Of a stretch of 64,000 nucleotides of DNA, positions 9,011-16,400 are shown in pieces; within the stretch, counting starts at the first letter, position 1, and each line of letters starts with the position of its first letter. The notes beneath the pieces are model-generated. The model was not told the origin of the DNA. It saw only the letters and a program-made list of their open reading frames with translations, and searched no databases. The DNA comes from Dermatophilus congolensis (GTDB lineage: Bacteria > Actinomycetota > Actinomycetes > Actinomycetales > Dermatophilaceae). A program made the position numbers and the translations under genes. Location of the stretch: positions 930,001-994,000 of the forward strand of contig NZ_LT906453.1 of NCBI RefSeq assembly GCF_900187045.1. The letters run 5' to 3'.

Positions 9011-9684
9011 CGGCCTGCGGGGAGGGGTTCGGTGGGGGGTACGGCGATGATGGGGTGGGTGGTGATGCGTAAGGGGGTCATTTCGATGCGGGTGAGGAGG
9101 TGGGGGCCGCGTTGGGGGATGTGGTGGAGGTGGGTGAGGAGGTTGGTGAGGAGGTGTGCGCTGGCTAGGTGTGCGGCGTGGGGGGGTAGGTCGGTGAGGG
9201 GGTCGCCGCCGTGGGTGTGCCAGTGGGTGTGGGCGAGGTCTGGGGCGGGGCTGGCTGCGAGGCGGCGGGCGCGGATGTGGTGGGGGGAGATTGCTTGGGG
9301 GTCTTCGGGGGTGGCGAGGGGGTGGATGTAGAGGACGTCGTCTTCGCGGTGGACGGCGAGGATGGTGGTGCCGTTGGTGAGGTGGGTGTGGGCGAGGTTT
9401 TCGTCCTCGGGGGTGGTGATGGCGTGCAGGGCGATGGTGGGTGGGGTGGTGTTGTCGTTGGGGGTGGTGCAGGCGGTGGTGAGTGCGGCCAGGAGGGGGT
9501 CGAAGAGTTGGGGGGCGTGGCCGTGGGTGGTGATGGTTGGGTGGTGGGGGCGGCGTGATTCGGCGCGGGTGGCGAGTGCGGTGGCGAGGGTGTCGGCGTC
9601 GGTGTTGGGGGCGATGTGCATGTAGGTGCCGTCGGGGGTGCGGACGGCTTGGTCGTCGCCGTGGGGGAGTCGCTGGGGTGTCAT
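9007..9684 (-). CDS. Short ThiF/E1-like putative RiPP leader-binding protein
   Basis: A 225-residue protein, not firmly recognisable by motif. Its position, between the candidate precursor and the YcaO genes, and its pattern (a VRTPDGTYMHI start, an ILAVHREDDVLYIHPLA strand, a helix with repeated Ala and Leu, and an end reading LLTRIEMTPLRITTHPI) fit the ocin-ThiF-like partner proteins that deliver the leader peptide to YcaO enzymes in azole pathways. It lacks the GxGxxG nucleotide loop and the four zinc cysteines of E1 enzymes, as expected for a binding-only truncated form. The reading frame is open up to 9798, but that start lies before the intergenic hairpin; the ATG at 9684 is preferred although its ribosome site is weak. 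The stop overlaps the hydrolase start. Confidence 0.5.
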   Translation of the reverse strand: MTPQRLPHGDDQAVRTPDGTYMHIAPNTDADTLATALATRAESRRPHHPTITTHGHAPQLFDPLLAALTTACTTPNDNTTPPTIALHAITTPEDENLAHTHLTNGTTILAVHREDDVLYIHPLATPEDPQAISPHHIRARRLAASPAPDLAHTHWHTHGGDPLTDLPPHAAHLASAHLLTNLLTHLHHIPQRGPHLLTRIEMTPLRITTHPIIAVPPTEPLPAGR

Positions 9685-9771
9685 GTCTCGCTCGCTGGTG
9701 CCGTTGTTGTGTTGTTCGTGGTCGTGTCGTTCTGGGTGGTGCGGGGTGGTGGTTTTGCGTGCGGGGACGGG

Positions 9772-9806
9772 GCAGGCCCGTGGACGGGATGTGTCCACGG
9801 GCCTGC
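9772..9806 (-). terminator. 14-bp perfect stem-loop after the precursor gene (attenuator candidate)
   Basis: GCAGGCCCGTGGAC at 9772-9785 and its exact complement at 9793-9806 enclose a seven-base loop. On the minus strand it begins 11 bases after the precursor stop and lies before the biosynthetic genes. There is no U-run, so partial termination or protection of the upstream mRNA end is likelier than full termination. This would give more precursor transcript than enzyme transcript, a common RiPP arrangement. Confidence 0.65.
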
Positions 9807-9816
9807 TTTAGATGTC

Positions 9817-9921
9817 TCAGGCGTCGAAGGGGTTCTCGACGAGAGCGTTGGAGTGGGATGCCGAAAGGTGGGCCAGGTGTTCGGTGTCCTGGATCTCGGC
9901 AAGCACTGCATCGTTCTGCAT
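9817..9921 (-). CDS. Candidate RiPP precursor peptide (34 aa)
   Basis: A 34-codon gene at the head of the YcaO operon. The ATG at 9921 has an excellent AAGGAG ribosome site six bases upstream. The peptide begins MQNDAVLAEIQDTEHLAH, an amphipathic acidic leader-like segment, and ends LSASHSNALVENPFDA. It contains no Cys; heterocyclisable residues are Thr13, Ser20, Ser22 and Ser24, the three serines alternating S-x-S-x-S. If it is the YcaO substrate, products would be oxazolines or oxazoles. A single Pro (31) precedes the terminal Phe-Asp-Ala, which could matter for the nearby Pro-specific peptidases. It is separated from the enzymes by the stem-loop at 9772-9806. I do not recognise the sequence from a known RiPP. 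The gene call is strong; the core boundary and modifications are inference. Confidence 0.75.
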   Translation of the reverse strand: MQNDAVLAEIQDTEHLAHLSASHSNALVENPFDA

Positions 9922-9971
9922 GTCTAGCTCCTTGTGTCTGGACTTACGGCGCCGGTTGGTGCCGTGGTAAC

Positions 9972-10001
9972 ACCATACGCACTATTAATATTGAGAGTCA
10001 A
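9972..10001 (-). promoter_or_regulatory. Promoter of the RiPP operon
   Basis: Read on the minus strand: -35 TTGACT (complement of 9996-10001), an 18-base spacer and -10 TATGGT (complement of 9972-9977). Transcription would start near 9965, about 45 bases before the precursor ATG. Confidence 0.6.
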
Positions 10002-10006
10002 TCTCA
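9992..10006. promoter_or_regulatory. Fur/Zur-family-like 7-1-7 operator
   Basis: TGAGAGTCAATCTCA is a 7-1-7 inverted repeat with one mismatch between its arms. It matches the general TGAnAATnATTnTCA layout of Fur-superfamily boxes (Fur, Zur, PerR) and differs clearly from the DtxR/IdeR box. It covers the -35 element of the RiPP promoter and lies in the gap shared with the divergent propeller/peptidase operon, so one repressor could control both. Which metal or signal is sensed cannot be told. Confidence 0.55.
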
Positions 10007-10097
10007 TTAAGAGAGAATTGGCTGAGAGTTACTGCAAAATAAGCCGATTTGCCCAGTCCCCAGGCCGACACTAACGCCAAAACCAGGAGAAACTCGC

Positions 10098-11297
10098 ATG
10101 AAAACCATCGTTGTCGCCGACCAAAAAGCCGGCCTCATCCACCTCTACGACCCCACCACCAACACCTGGAACACCCCACTAGAAGACACCGTCCTAGCCG
10201 AACACGCAGGCCTACTCCACCTGCCCGACGGCCGCATCGCCTTCGCCGACGACGCCTCCGGTGAACTCGTCCTTTTAGACCCCGCCGCACCTGAAAACCC
10301 AACCCGCATCGCCATCGCTATCCCCGGCGAACACATCGCCACCGACCCCACCGGCCACTACATCGGCGTCAGCACAGGCCTCGGAGCATCCTTCACCCCC
10401 TCCAGCGACCAAGTCACCCTCATCGACCTCACCACCCCCCGACCCCGCGCCCGCCGCGTACGCACTCGCAGCGGAGAACCCGGAATCACTCTCACCGACA
10501 CCGCAGTCATCCTGCGCCACCGCGAACCTGGCGCGCTCCAACGCCTCACCTACACCGAAATCACCGACGCAGGCCCACACGTCCCCCACGTCACCGGAAC
10601 CACCACCGAAGACATCGACCCCACCGGCCACGGCGACGCCCACGACACCACCACCGGCACCATCTACACCGCCACCGCCCGCGGCCTAGAAACCCACGAC
10701 GACACCACCCTTACCCCCGGCCCCATCCACCCCTGGGGCGACCCCGACACCAACCCCGGCCGCGCCTACTTCCTACGCCACTGCCCCCGCCGCCGCATCA
10801 TCGCCGCTACCTGCCGCCACGGCGGAGACAACCCCCGAGCCTGGCACACCTGGACTAACACCCTGTGGATCCTCGACCTAGACACCGGCACCACCCGCAC
10901 CACCAACCTCGGCCCCGGACTAGTCTTCCGCTGCGCCCTGACCGAAACCGCCCTCATCGCCAGCCGCATCCACCCCGACGGCGACGAACTCACCGCCCAC
11001 AACCTCACTGACCTCAGCCTGCGCGCAAGCTGGCACCTGCCACCCCTGGAACATGGCCCCAAAGCAGGCCGCGAACCATGGGACGCCGCCGACCGCCGCG
11101 CCGTGGCCGCCGACCCCACCGGCGAAACAGCCATCGTCACCCGCGGCGGCCACGGCCAAATGCACATCATCGACACCAGCTCCCCAGAAAACCCCATCAC
11201 CACCGCCGCCGCCCCCAGCGCACTACGAGACGGCGGCCACCTCGGCTGGTTCGACGACGCCATCGCACCCCAGCACCGCGACCGGGTGGGCCGATGA
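10098..11297 (+). CDS. Beta-propeller repeat protein, function unknown
   Basis: A 399-residue protein built of repeated beta-strand units with the rhythm of YncE/lactonase-type propellers: MKTIVVADQKAGLIHLYD, LHLPDGRIAFADDASGELVLLD, TDPTGHYIGVST, TLIDLTTPRP, LWILDLDTGTT, AADPTGETAIVTRGG and MHIIDTSSPE are the blade-like segments. No signal peptide or membrane helix is visible, so it is likely cytoplasmic. The ATG has an AGGAGA site eight bases upstream, and the stop overlaps the start of the prolyl-oligopeptidase gene (ATGA). It is divergent from the RiPP operon and shares its regulatory gap. It could be a binding or gating partner of the peptidase or a sensor; no catalytic motif was recognised. 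Confidence 0.75.
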   Translation: MKTIVVADQKAGLIHLYDPTTNTWNTPLEDTVLAEHAGLLHLPDGRIAFADDASGELVLLDPAAPENPTRIAIAIPGEHIATDPTGHYIGVSTGLGASFTPSSDQVTLIDLTTPRPRARRVRTRSGEPGITLTDTAVILRHREPGALQRLTYTEITDAGPHVPHVTGTTTEDIDPTGHGDAHDTTTGTIYTATARGLETHDDTTLTPGPIHPWGDPDTNPGRAYFLRHCPRRRIIAATCRHGGDNPRAWHTWTNTLWILDLDTGTTRTTNLGPGLVFRCALTETALIASRIHPDGDELTAHNLTDLSLRASWHLPPLEHGPKAGREPWDAADRRAVAADPTGETAIVTRGGHGQMHIIDTSSPENPITTAAAPSALRDGGHLGWFDDAIAPQHRDRVGR

Positions 11298-13072
11298 CCA
11301 CCGCCACCCAGCCACCCGAAGAACTGACCACCAACTACCTCAACGCCATCCGCACCATCGGCCATCAACCCCGCTGGTCAGCACCAACCGCCACCCCATA
11401 CGGCCACCTTCACCTGCACTGCCCCCCAGGGCACACTCGACGAAGCATCTGGACCGCCACATCCAACCAACTCACACACGCCAACCCAGGAACCCGCCTG
11501 GACATCGAACTACCAGGTGAACCCATAGGTATCCTCACCTGCCCCCACGCAACAGTCGCACTCACCCGCCGCAACGACGACGAACACCGCGACGCCGTAC
11601 TTCTACCCACCACAAACGAAACCACCACACCGCACACCATCGCCCACCACATCAGCCCCTTCGCTGCCCCCACCCTCACCAGCGACGGCCGCCTGGCACT
11701 CTGCCCCACCGGAGCGCCAGGCGTGCGCCGCCACCTGACCCGCACCACCGACACCATCCACCTCATCGAACGCAGCAGCAGTCACACCGGCATCCACCAC
11801 GTCCACCTCCACGACAACAACGAACATACCTGCACCGTCACACCCCATGAGACCCCCTGGCATACACTCCCAGCCGGAACCACCCTGCTCACCAGCGGCG
11901 GGCAACTCCTGGCCGCCACCACAACAACACTGACCACAATCTCCGAACACCCCACCGCCACCACCAACCAATGGGCCACACCCCCAGGGCGACTGCTCTG
12001 GCTCGCCCTGCATCCCCGCGACCCTGAAACCCTCCTGGTCGCCACCAGCAACAACGGCCACATCACCCTTCATCAACTCCACCCCCACACACCAGCCACC
12101 GCCCTCTGGAAAGGCAACATCGGCGAATCCCTCACCTCGGCCTCACTCACTGAAGCGGGACTCTGGTACGTCACAGCCACCGCCGACCACCCCACCACCC
12201 TCCATCACCTGCCCCTGAACACCACAACCCCCACCATCAGTGAAGACATCAATCAGCCCCTACAGCACACCCGCCACACCGCCACCGCCCCCGATGGCAC
12301 CTCCATCCCCTACATCCTCACCCACCGACCCGAAACTCCCACCCCCGCACATGTACTCCTCACCGTCTACGGTGGATTCGGCATCGAAAACTACCCAGAA
12401 CCCGAACCAACCGTGGCAGCCTGGTGCGACCGTGGCGGCATCGTCGCCACCGCACACGTACGCGGCGGAGGCGAAGAAGGCCCCCACTGGCACGAGGCTG
12501 GACGCGGTGAAAACAAACACCACGCCATCAGTGACCTACTCGCCATCGCCCACCACCTACGCCACAACAACATCGCTGCCCCACACAGCATCACCGTCTG
12601 CGGAGCCTCCCACGGTGGCTTCGTAGCCCTGGCTGCAGCGCTATCAGACAACCCAGAAACCACGCCCATCGCAGCCGTGGCCGTCACTGCACCACTACTT
12701 GACCTCGTCCACCTCGACCGCCATGCAAACGGTGCCTTCTGGTCCCACGAGTTTCCCACCGACCCAGCCCGACGCACCGAACTATCACCACTGCACCTGG
12801 TCACCTCCGCCCGCGACCCCCTGCCGCCACTGTGGCTAGCCAGCATGGGAGCAGACGCACGCATCGCTGACGACACTCACACCTTCATCCAACGGTGGCG
12901 TGCCCGCGGACCCGTGCACTGGCATCACGAACCCACCAGTGGCCACGTAGGAGCAGACCTGCAAGCCCTGGACGCCCGGGCCGCATCCATGCTCGCCTTC
13001 GCCCACCACCTCACGGCACGATCATCACCAACAGAACACCCCTGTGAAGACCCAGACCAAGCCACGCCCTAG
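11294..13072 (+). CDS. Prolyl oligopeptidase family serine peptidase (S9A)
   Basis: A 592-residue S9A peptidase. The C-terminal catalytic domain is well conserved: VYGGFGIENYPEPEP, an AHVRGGGEEGPHWHEAGR segment, the nucleophile elbow GASHGGF with Ser439, Asp521 in GADARIAD and His551 in SGHVG. The N-terminal ~340 residues are strand-rich and should form the propeller that limits access to peptides, though it is shorter and more divergent than in typical ~700-residue members. No secretion signal. The start ATG at 11294 overlaps the stop of the propeller gene. S9 enzymes cut after Pro in short peptides and act as leader peptidases in some RiPP pathways (class III lanthipeptides, amatoxins). The link to the divergent YcaO operon is by position only. 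Confidence 0.88.
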   Translation: MTTATQPPEELTTNYLNAIRTIGHQPRWSAPTATPYGHLHLHCPPGHTRRSIWTATSNQLTHANPGTRLDIELPGEPIGILTCPHATVALTRRNDDEHRDAVLLPTTNETTTPHTIAHHISPFAAPTLTSDGRLALCPTGAPGVRRHLTRTTDTIHLIERSSSHTGIHHVHLHDNNEHTCTVTPHETPWHTLPAGTTLLTSGGQLLAATTTTLTTISEHPTATTNQWATPPGRLLWLALHPRDPETLLVATSNNGHITLHQLHPHTPATALWKGNIGESLTSASLTEAGLWYVTATADHPTTLHHLPLNTTTPTISEDINQPLQHTRHTATAPDGTSIPYILTHRPETPTPAHVLLTVYGGFGIENYPEPEPTVAAWCDRGGIVATAHVRGGGEEGPHWHEAGRGENKHHAISDLLAIAHHLRHNNIAAPHSITVCGASHGGFVALAAALSDNPETTPIAAVAVTAPLLDLVHLDRHANGAFWSHEFPTDPARRTELSPLHLVTSARDPLPPLWLASMGADARIADDTHTFIQRWRARGPVHWHHEPTSGHVGADLQALDARAASMLAFAHHLTARSSPTEHPCEDPDQATP

Positions 13073-13764
13073 GAAAAAGACACCGACCCCAACGAAGACG
13101 GGTGAGCAATATCAAACACATACGACTCCACCGGACTGGTCGACCACGCAGGTAACGCCACCACCGCGCGATACCCGGCAGCGACGTGCACATCGGACAG
13201 CCGCCACGTACATCCGGCCACCGAAACAGTCTCTGCCCGCCCGTCCACACAGCCCGGTGCCGTAGCCGAGGAAAGAAAACCCGTTCCTACCGCCTTGGCT
13301 ACCGCCTCCTTCGCTGTCCACCAGCGCGTCATTTCCCCAGGTGAGGTGCTGGTGGATAGCGATGCCAATTCGCCCCGAGTGAAGGCGTACTCATTAGCAC
13401 CCAACGCCGCCACCGCGGATTCGGCCTCCACATCCACCCCACACGGCACTGACGAAGCAGCTGCCACAACTATGCCGCCAGCATGAGCGATCGAAACAAA
13501 TGGTCCGCGCAGCCCGCCTATGCGACTCACTGGCTGACCGCGCCGCGGCCCATCCTCAATAGTGACAATCGTCACACTCTCAGGGGTCTTTTTGCTTACC
13601 AACGCTGCCGCATACCGCGCCACCACCCGCCCTGACGCATGCCGCACCGCATCCTCACGACGACGAAAAGTCTCCGCCCGCGCCTTCTCGGCCTGCGTTA
13701 ACAGCGCAGAGGACAACGCTGCATCGCACGGCGAAGAGACGAGAACAAAAGTTGAAGCGAGCAC
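13069..13764 (-). CDS. 4'-phosphopantetheinyl transferase, Sfp type
   Basis: A 231-residue (from the chosen start) Sfp-type PPTase that would transfer the CoA arm to carrier proteins of NRPS, PKS or fatty-acid systems. Seen: FVSIAHAGG, then CGVDVEAE with the Mg-binding acidic pair, and RWWTAKEAVAKAVGTG, the family's WxxKEA motif. The frame stays open to 13950, but homology begins near the GTG at 13764 (VLASTFVLVSSP), which is preceded by GGTGAG. The 3' end overlaps the converging peptidase gene by four bases. No NRPS gene is in the window, so its substrates lie elsewhere; the neighbouring isochorismatase suggests a catechol-type or other NRPS siderophore in this genome. Confidence 0.85.
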   Translation of the reverse strand: MLASTFVLVSSPCDAALSSALLTQAEKARAETFRRREDAVRHASGRVVARYAAALVSKKTPESVTIVTIEDGPRRGQPVSRIGGLRGPFVSIAHAGGIVVAAASSVPCGVDVEAESAVAALGANEYAFTRGELASLSTSTSPGEMTRWWTAKEAVAKAVGTGFLSSATAPGCVDGRAETVSVAGCTWRLSDVHVAAGYRAVVALPAWSTSPVESYVFDIAHPSSLGSVSFS

Positions 13765-13773
13765 CTCACCAAG

Positions 13774-13848
13774 GTAATCCGTCAAAAAAGTTGGATTACT
13801 CCGCCGGATAGACACATCTTGATTAGGAAAAACGTAACTTGATAGGTT
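13774..13848. promoter_or_regulatory. Divergent PPTase/isochorismatase control region
   Basis: On + a TTGATT (13819-13824), 18-base spacer, TAGGTT (13843-13848) promoter points at the isochorismatase gene, leaving a leader of about 80 bases. Upstream of the PPTase start lies a perfect 7-bp inverted repeat, GTAATCC (13774-13780) and GGATTAC (13793-13799), spaced by 12 bases, which may be an operator. The region is clearly AT-richer than its surroundings. Confidence 0.4.
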
Positions 13849-13936
13849 ATATGCATTCCTTTTTTGCGTGCTCACGGTGAGCGACTCCCGTGCAAGCCCT
13901 CTCTCCTTCTTTCTCTCCCCATCGAAAGGTGCACCT

Positions 13937-15073
13937 GTGCCCCTGCCCAAAATCGCTCGATACTCCTATGACTCCCGCACCGCCCTAGCCCTGAACGGCA
14001 CCAACTGGAAAGTGGACCCCGAACGGGCCGTCCTGCTTATCCACGACATGCAGCGCCACTACATCGATGCCTTCGAACCCGGCGGCCAAGCCTCCATCGC
14101 CACCGCCCGCATCATCGACCTGCTCGACATCGCACGCGAGCACGAAATCCCCGTCATCTACACCGCCCAAGACCCGTACGCCAACGATGACGAAGACACC
14201 ACCGACGAAGCCATCGCCCCAACCGACGAAGCTGACACAGCCGACGTCGAGCAGGAAGACGTCGAGCAGGCAGAAACCGGTGACGAAGAACCCTCTACCG
14301 CCGAAAACACCGATGACCAAGACGCTGCTGACCAGCCCGCACCAGAAAGCGAAGCAGCTGAAGAGCACATCACCGACGCTGGGAGCAGCAACGAAGAAGA
14401 AACCAGCGAAGAGGAACTCGACAACATCGGCCCCGTACTAGGCGCCAGCCACGACGAAACACCACCAGCCACCGACAACGGTGAAGAAGAAACCCACCCC
14501 GAAGACCCCGAAGAACCCCACGACGACGACCTCGACGGTGCCGACATCCTTGACCACCTAGCCCCGGAAGAAAACGACACCGTCCTGACAAAATGGCAGT
14601 ACTCAGACTTCCACGACTCCGAACTACGTGAACGGATGCGCCAAGAAGGCCGTGACCAACTCATCATCACTGGCATCTACGCCCACGTTAACTGCCTAGC
14701 CACCGCGCTAGTCGCCTCCGCCGAAAAACTCCAGCCCTTCTTCGTTGCCGACGCAATGGCCGACCACAGCCGCGAAGAACACGAAATGGCAGCACGCTCC
14801 GTTGCCAGCAGCTGCGGCCAAGTCGTCACCACCGCCGACATCCTCCACGCCCTCATGCCCCAGCTCGACGAAGAAGAAAACACCACCACCAACCACGAAG
14901 TAATCGGCTCAGTCCTGTCAGAAACCAAACCACTGAGCGAACTATTCGCCGACCTCGACGCCGCAGCATCACTTGCCCCAGACCCCGAGCCAATCGCTGC
15001 CCCAGTCATCGAAACCGAAGACGCCAAAGTCATTCCCTTCACCGCGGCACCCGAACCCGCCCCCCAGGCATAG
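13937..15073 (+). CDS. Isochorismatase with large acidic insertion
   Basis: A 378-residue cysteine-hydrolase-fold protein matching the isochorismatase (EntB/DhbB/PhzD) group, which hydrolyses isochorismate to 2,3-dihydro-2,3-dihydroxybenzoate. Seen: VLLIHDMQRHYIDAF with catalytic Asp37, IPVIYTAQD, VLTKWQYSDF with Lys219, and QLIITGIYAHVNCLATA, where the YAHxxC pattern is that of true isochorismatases. Between residues about 83 and 205, where family members have a short RGLLTDFWGPG-type loop, there is a ~120-residue stretch dominated by Glu and Asp. The C-terminal tail (Pro/Ala/Glu rich) is not a carrier domain. The GTG at 13937 is chosen because GAAAGG sits seven bases upstream and homology starts there. 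No entA, entC or entE is adjacent. Confidence 0.82.
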   Translation: MPLPKIARYSYDSRTALALNGTNWKVDPERAVLLIHDMQRHYIDAFEPGGQASIATARIIDLLDIAREHEIPVIYTAQDPYANDDEDTTDEAIAPTDEADTADVEQEDVEQAETGDEEPSTAENTDDQDAADQPAPESEAAEEHITDAGSSNEEETSEEELDNIGPVLGASHDETPPATDNGEEETHPEDPEEPHDDDLDGADILDHLAPEENDTVLTKWQYSDFHDSELRERMRQEGRDQLIITGIYAHVNCLATALVASAEKLQPFFVADAMADHSREEHEMAARSVASSCGQVVTTADILHALMPQLDEEENTTTNHEVIGSVLSETKPLSELFADLDAAASLAPDPEPIAAPVIETEDAKVIPFTAAPEPAPQA

Positions 15074-15218
15074 CCAAAAACCACCCTCACACCCACATGC
15101 ATCACGGTGTGCCTGCCAACACCGCAGGCACACCGACACGGCAGCACCACCTGGAACACCCAAACGAATCCTTCCCAAGAAGGAGGACGCCACCCAGCCG
15201 CTTGCCTACGATCAAACC

Positions 15219-16400
15219 GTGACCAGACCACCAACCGTCGACATCCTCCTGACCACAGGAGCAACTCTGGTCACCGGGATCTATACCACCGTGGCCATCC
15301 AAACCCCCACCTGGTACGCCATCGCCTTCGCCCTCATCCACATCGGACTAACCACAACCCTGGCCACCCGCACCACCACACGGCGAAGCTCATTCATCGC
15401 CACATACGCCCTCCTGGCAGCAATGGCCACCCTCATGTGGCTCGCACCAATCAACCTCGGAGTCAGCCCACTCATCCTCTGCGCCCCGCTGTCCCTTTAC
15501 AAAGTCGCCCGCCACGACCCACCAGCGTGGAGCGCCACCGCACTACTCCTAGGAATAGCCGGCTCCTTCATCAGTCCACTCGAACACCTACCCGGGGGAA
15601 ACAACAAAGCAGCAATACCCCTGCTCATCCTGTGCATGGTCGGCACCTACCTATGGGCCGCAGGACGCAGACGCACAGAACTGGCCTACACCACCGAACT
15701 GCGCCGCGCTGAAGAACAACACCGCCGCGACCTGGACCGCCGCGTGCAACAAGCCCAAACCGACGAACGCGCCCGCATCGCCAGAGAAATCCACGACATC
15801 GTCGCCCACAGCCTCGCCGTCGTGAACGTCCAAGCTGCCACCGCACTAGCCATCGGCACCGAAAACCAGATGCACCAATCCCTCACCACCATCAAAGACG
15901 CCAGCAAAGACGCCATCACCCAGATGCGCTCCTTGGTCAAAGTGCTCAGAGAAAAACAAGACAACGAAGTCTCCGGCGACCTACACCGCCTCATCACACT
16001 CACCGAAGAAGCCCAAAAAACAGGCGTCACCCTCGAACACAACCTAGATCCAACAACACTGGCCGACTGGCAAAACCGCTGGCCAGCAGCAGCGCGACTG
16101 GCACTCATACGCGCTGTGCAAGAAGGCATCAGCAACGTCATCAAACACGGCGGAACAACCCCCCACGCACAGCTGAGCATCACCGAAGAAAACAACACCT
16201 GCCACCTACGCCTGACCAACGACACCATCAGCCAAGGCGACTCCAGTGGATTCGGCCTCATAGGCCTAGCCGAACGTGTAGCCCTACTGAACGGAACAAT
16301 AAAAGCCGCCCCCAGCAGCGAAGGCTTCAACCTCAACATCACCATCCCGCTCACACACGAAAACACCCCGCACCTCGCTCACCCCCGGGAGCTCACATGA
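15219..16400 (+). CDS. Sensor histidine kinase, NarL/DesK (HisKA_3) type
   Basis: A 393-residue membrane sensor kinase. The first ~150 residues carry about five hydrophobic helices with almost no extracytoplasmic loops, then a helical linker, the dimerisation/phosphoacceptor segment ARIAREIHDIVAHS with His192, and a HATPase domain (VQEGISNVIKHGG as N-box, GFGLIGLAERV as G-box). The start is the GTG at 15219: TACGAT at 15207-15212 could be a -10 element placing the first transcribed base on that GTG (leaderless), and the AAGGAGG at 15180-15185 is too distant to serve it. Its stop overlaps the start of the response regulator. An intramembrane stimulus such as membrane-active compounds is typical of this architecture; the true signal is unknown. 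Confidence 0.85.
   Translation: MTRPPTVDILLTTGATLVTGIYTTVAIQTPTWYAIAFALIHIGLTTTLATRTTTRRSSFIATYALLAAMATLMWLAPINLGVSPLILCAPLSLYKVARHDPPAWSATALLLGIAGSFISPLEHLPGGNNKAAIPLLILCMVGTYLWAAGRRRTELAYTTELRRAEEQHRRDLDRRVQQAQTDERARIAREIHDIVAHSLAVVNVQAATALAIGTENQMHQSLTTIKDASKDAITQMRSLVKVLREKQDNEVSGDLHRLITLTEEAQKTGVTLEHNLDPTTLADWQNRWPAAARLALIRAVQEGISNVIKHGGTTPHAQLSITEENNTCHLRLTNDTISQGDSSGFGLIGLAERVALLNGTIKAAPSSEGFNLNITIPLTHENTPHLAHPRELT

Noticed and set aside
13800-13850. DtxR/IdeR iron box near the isochorismatase promoter
   Set aside because: The best alignment (TTAGG followed by GTAAC) matches only about half of the 19-base consensus and is not a good palindrome.
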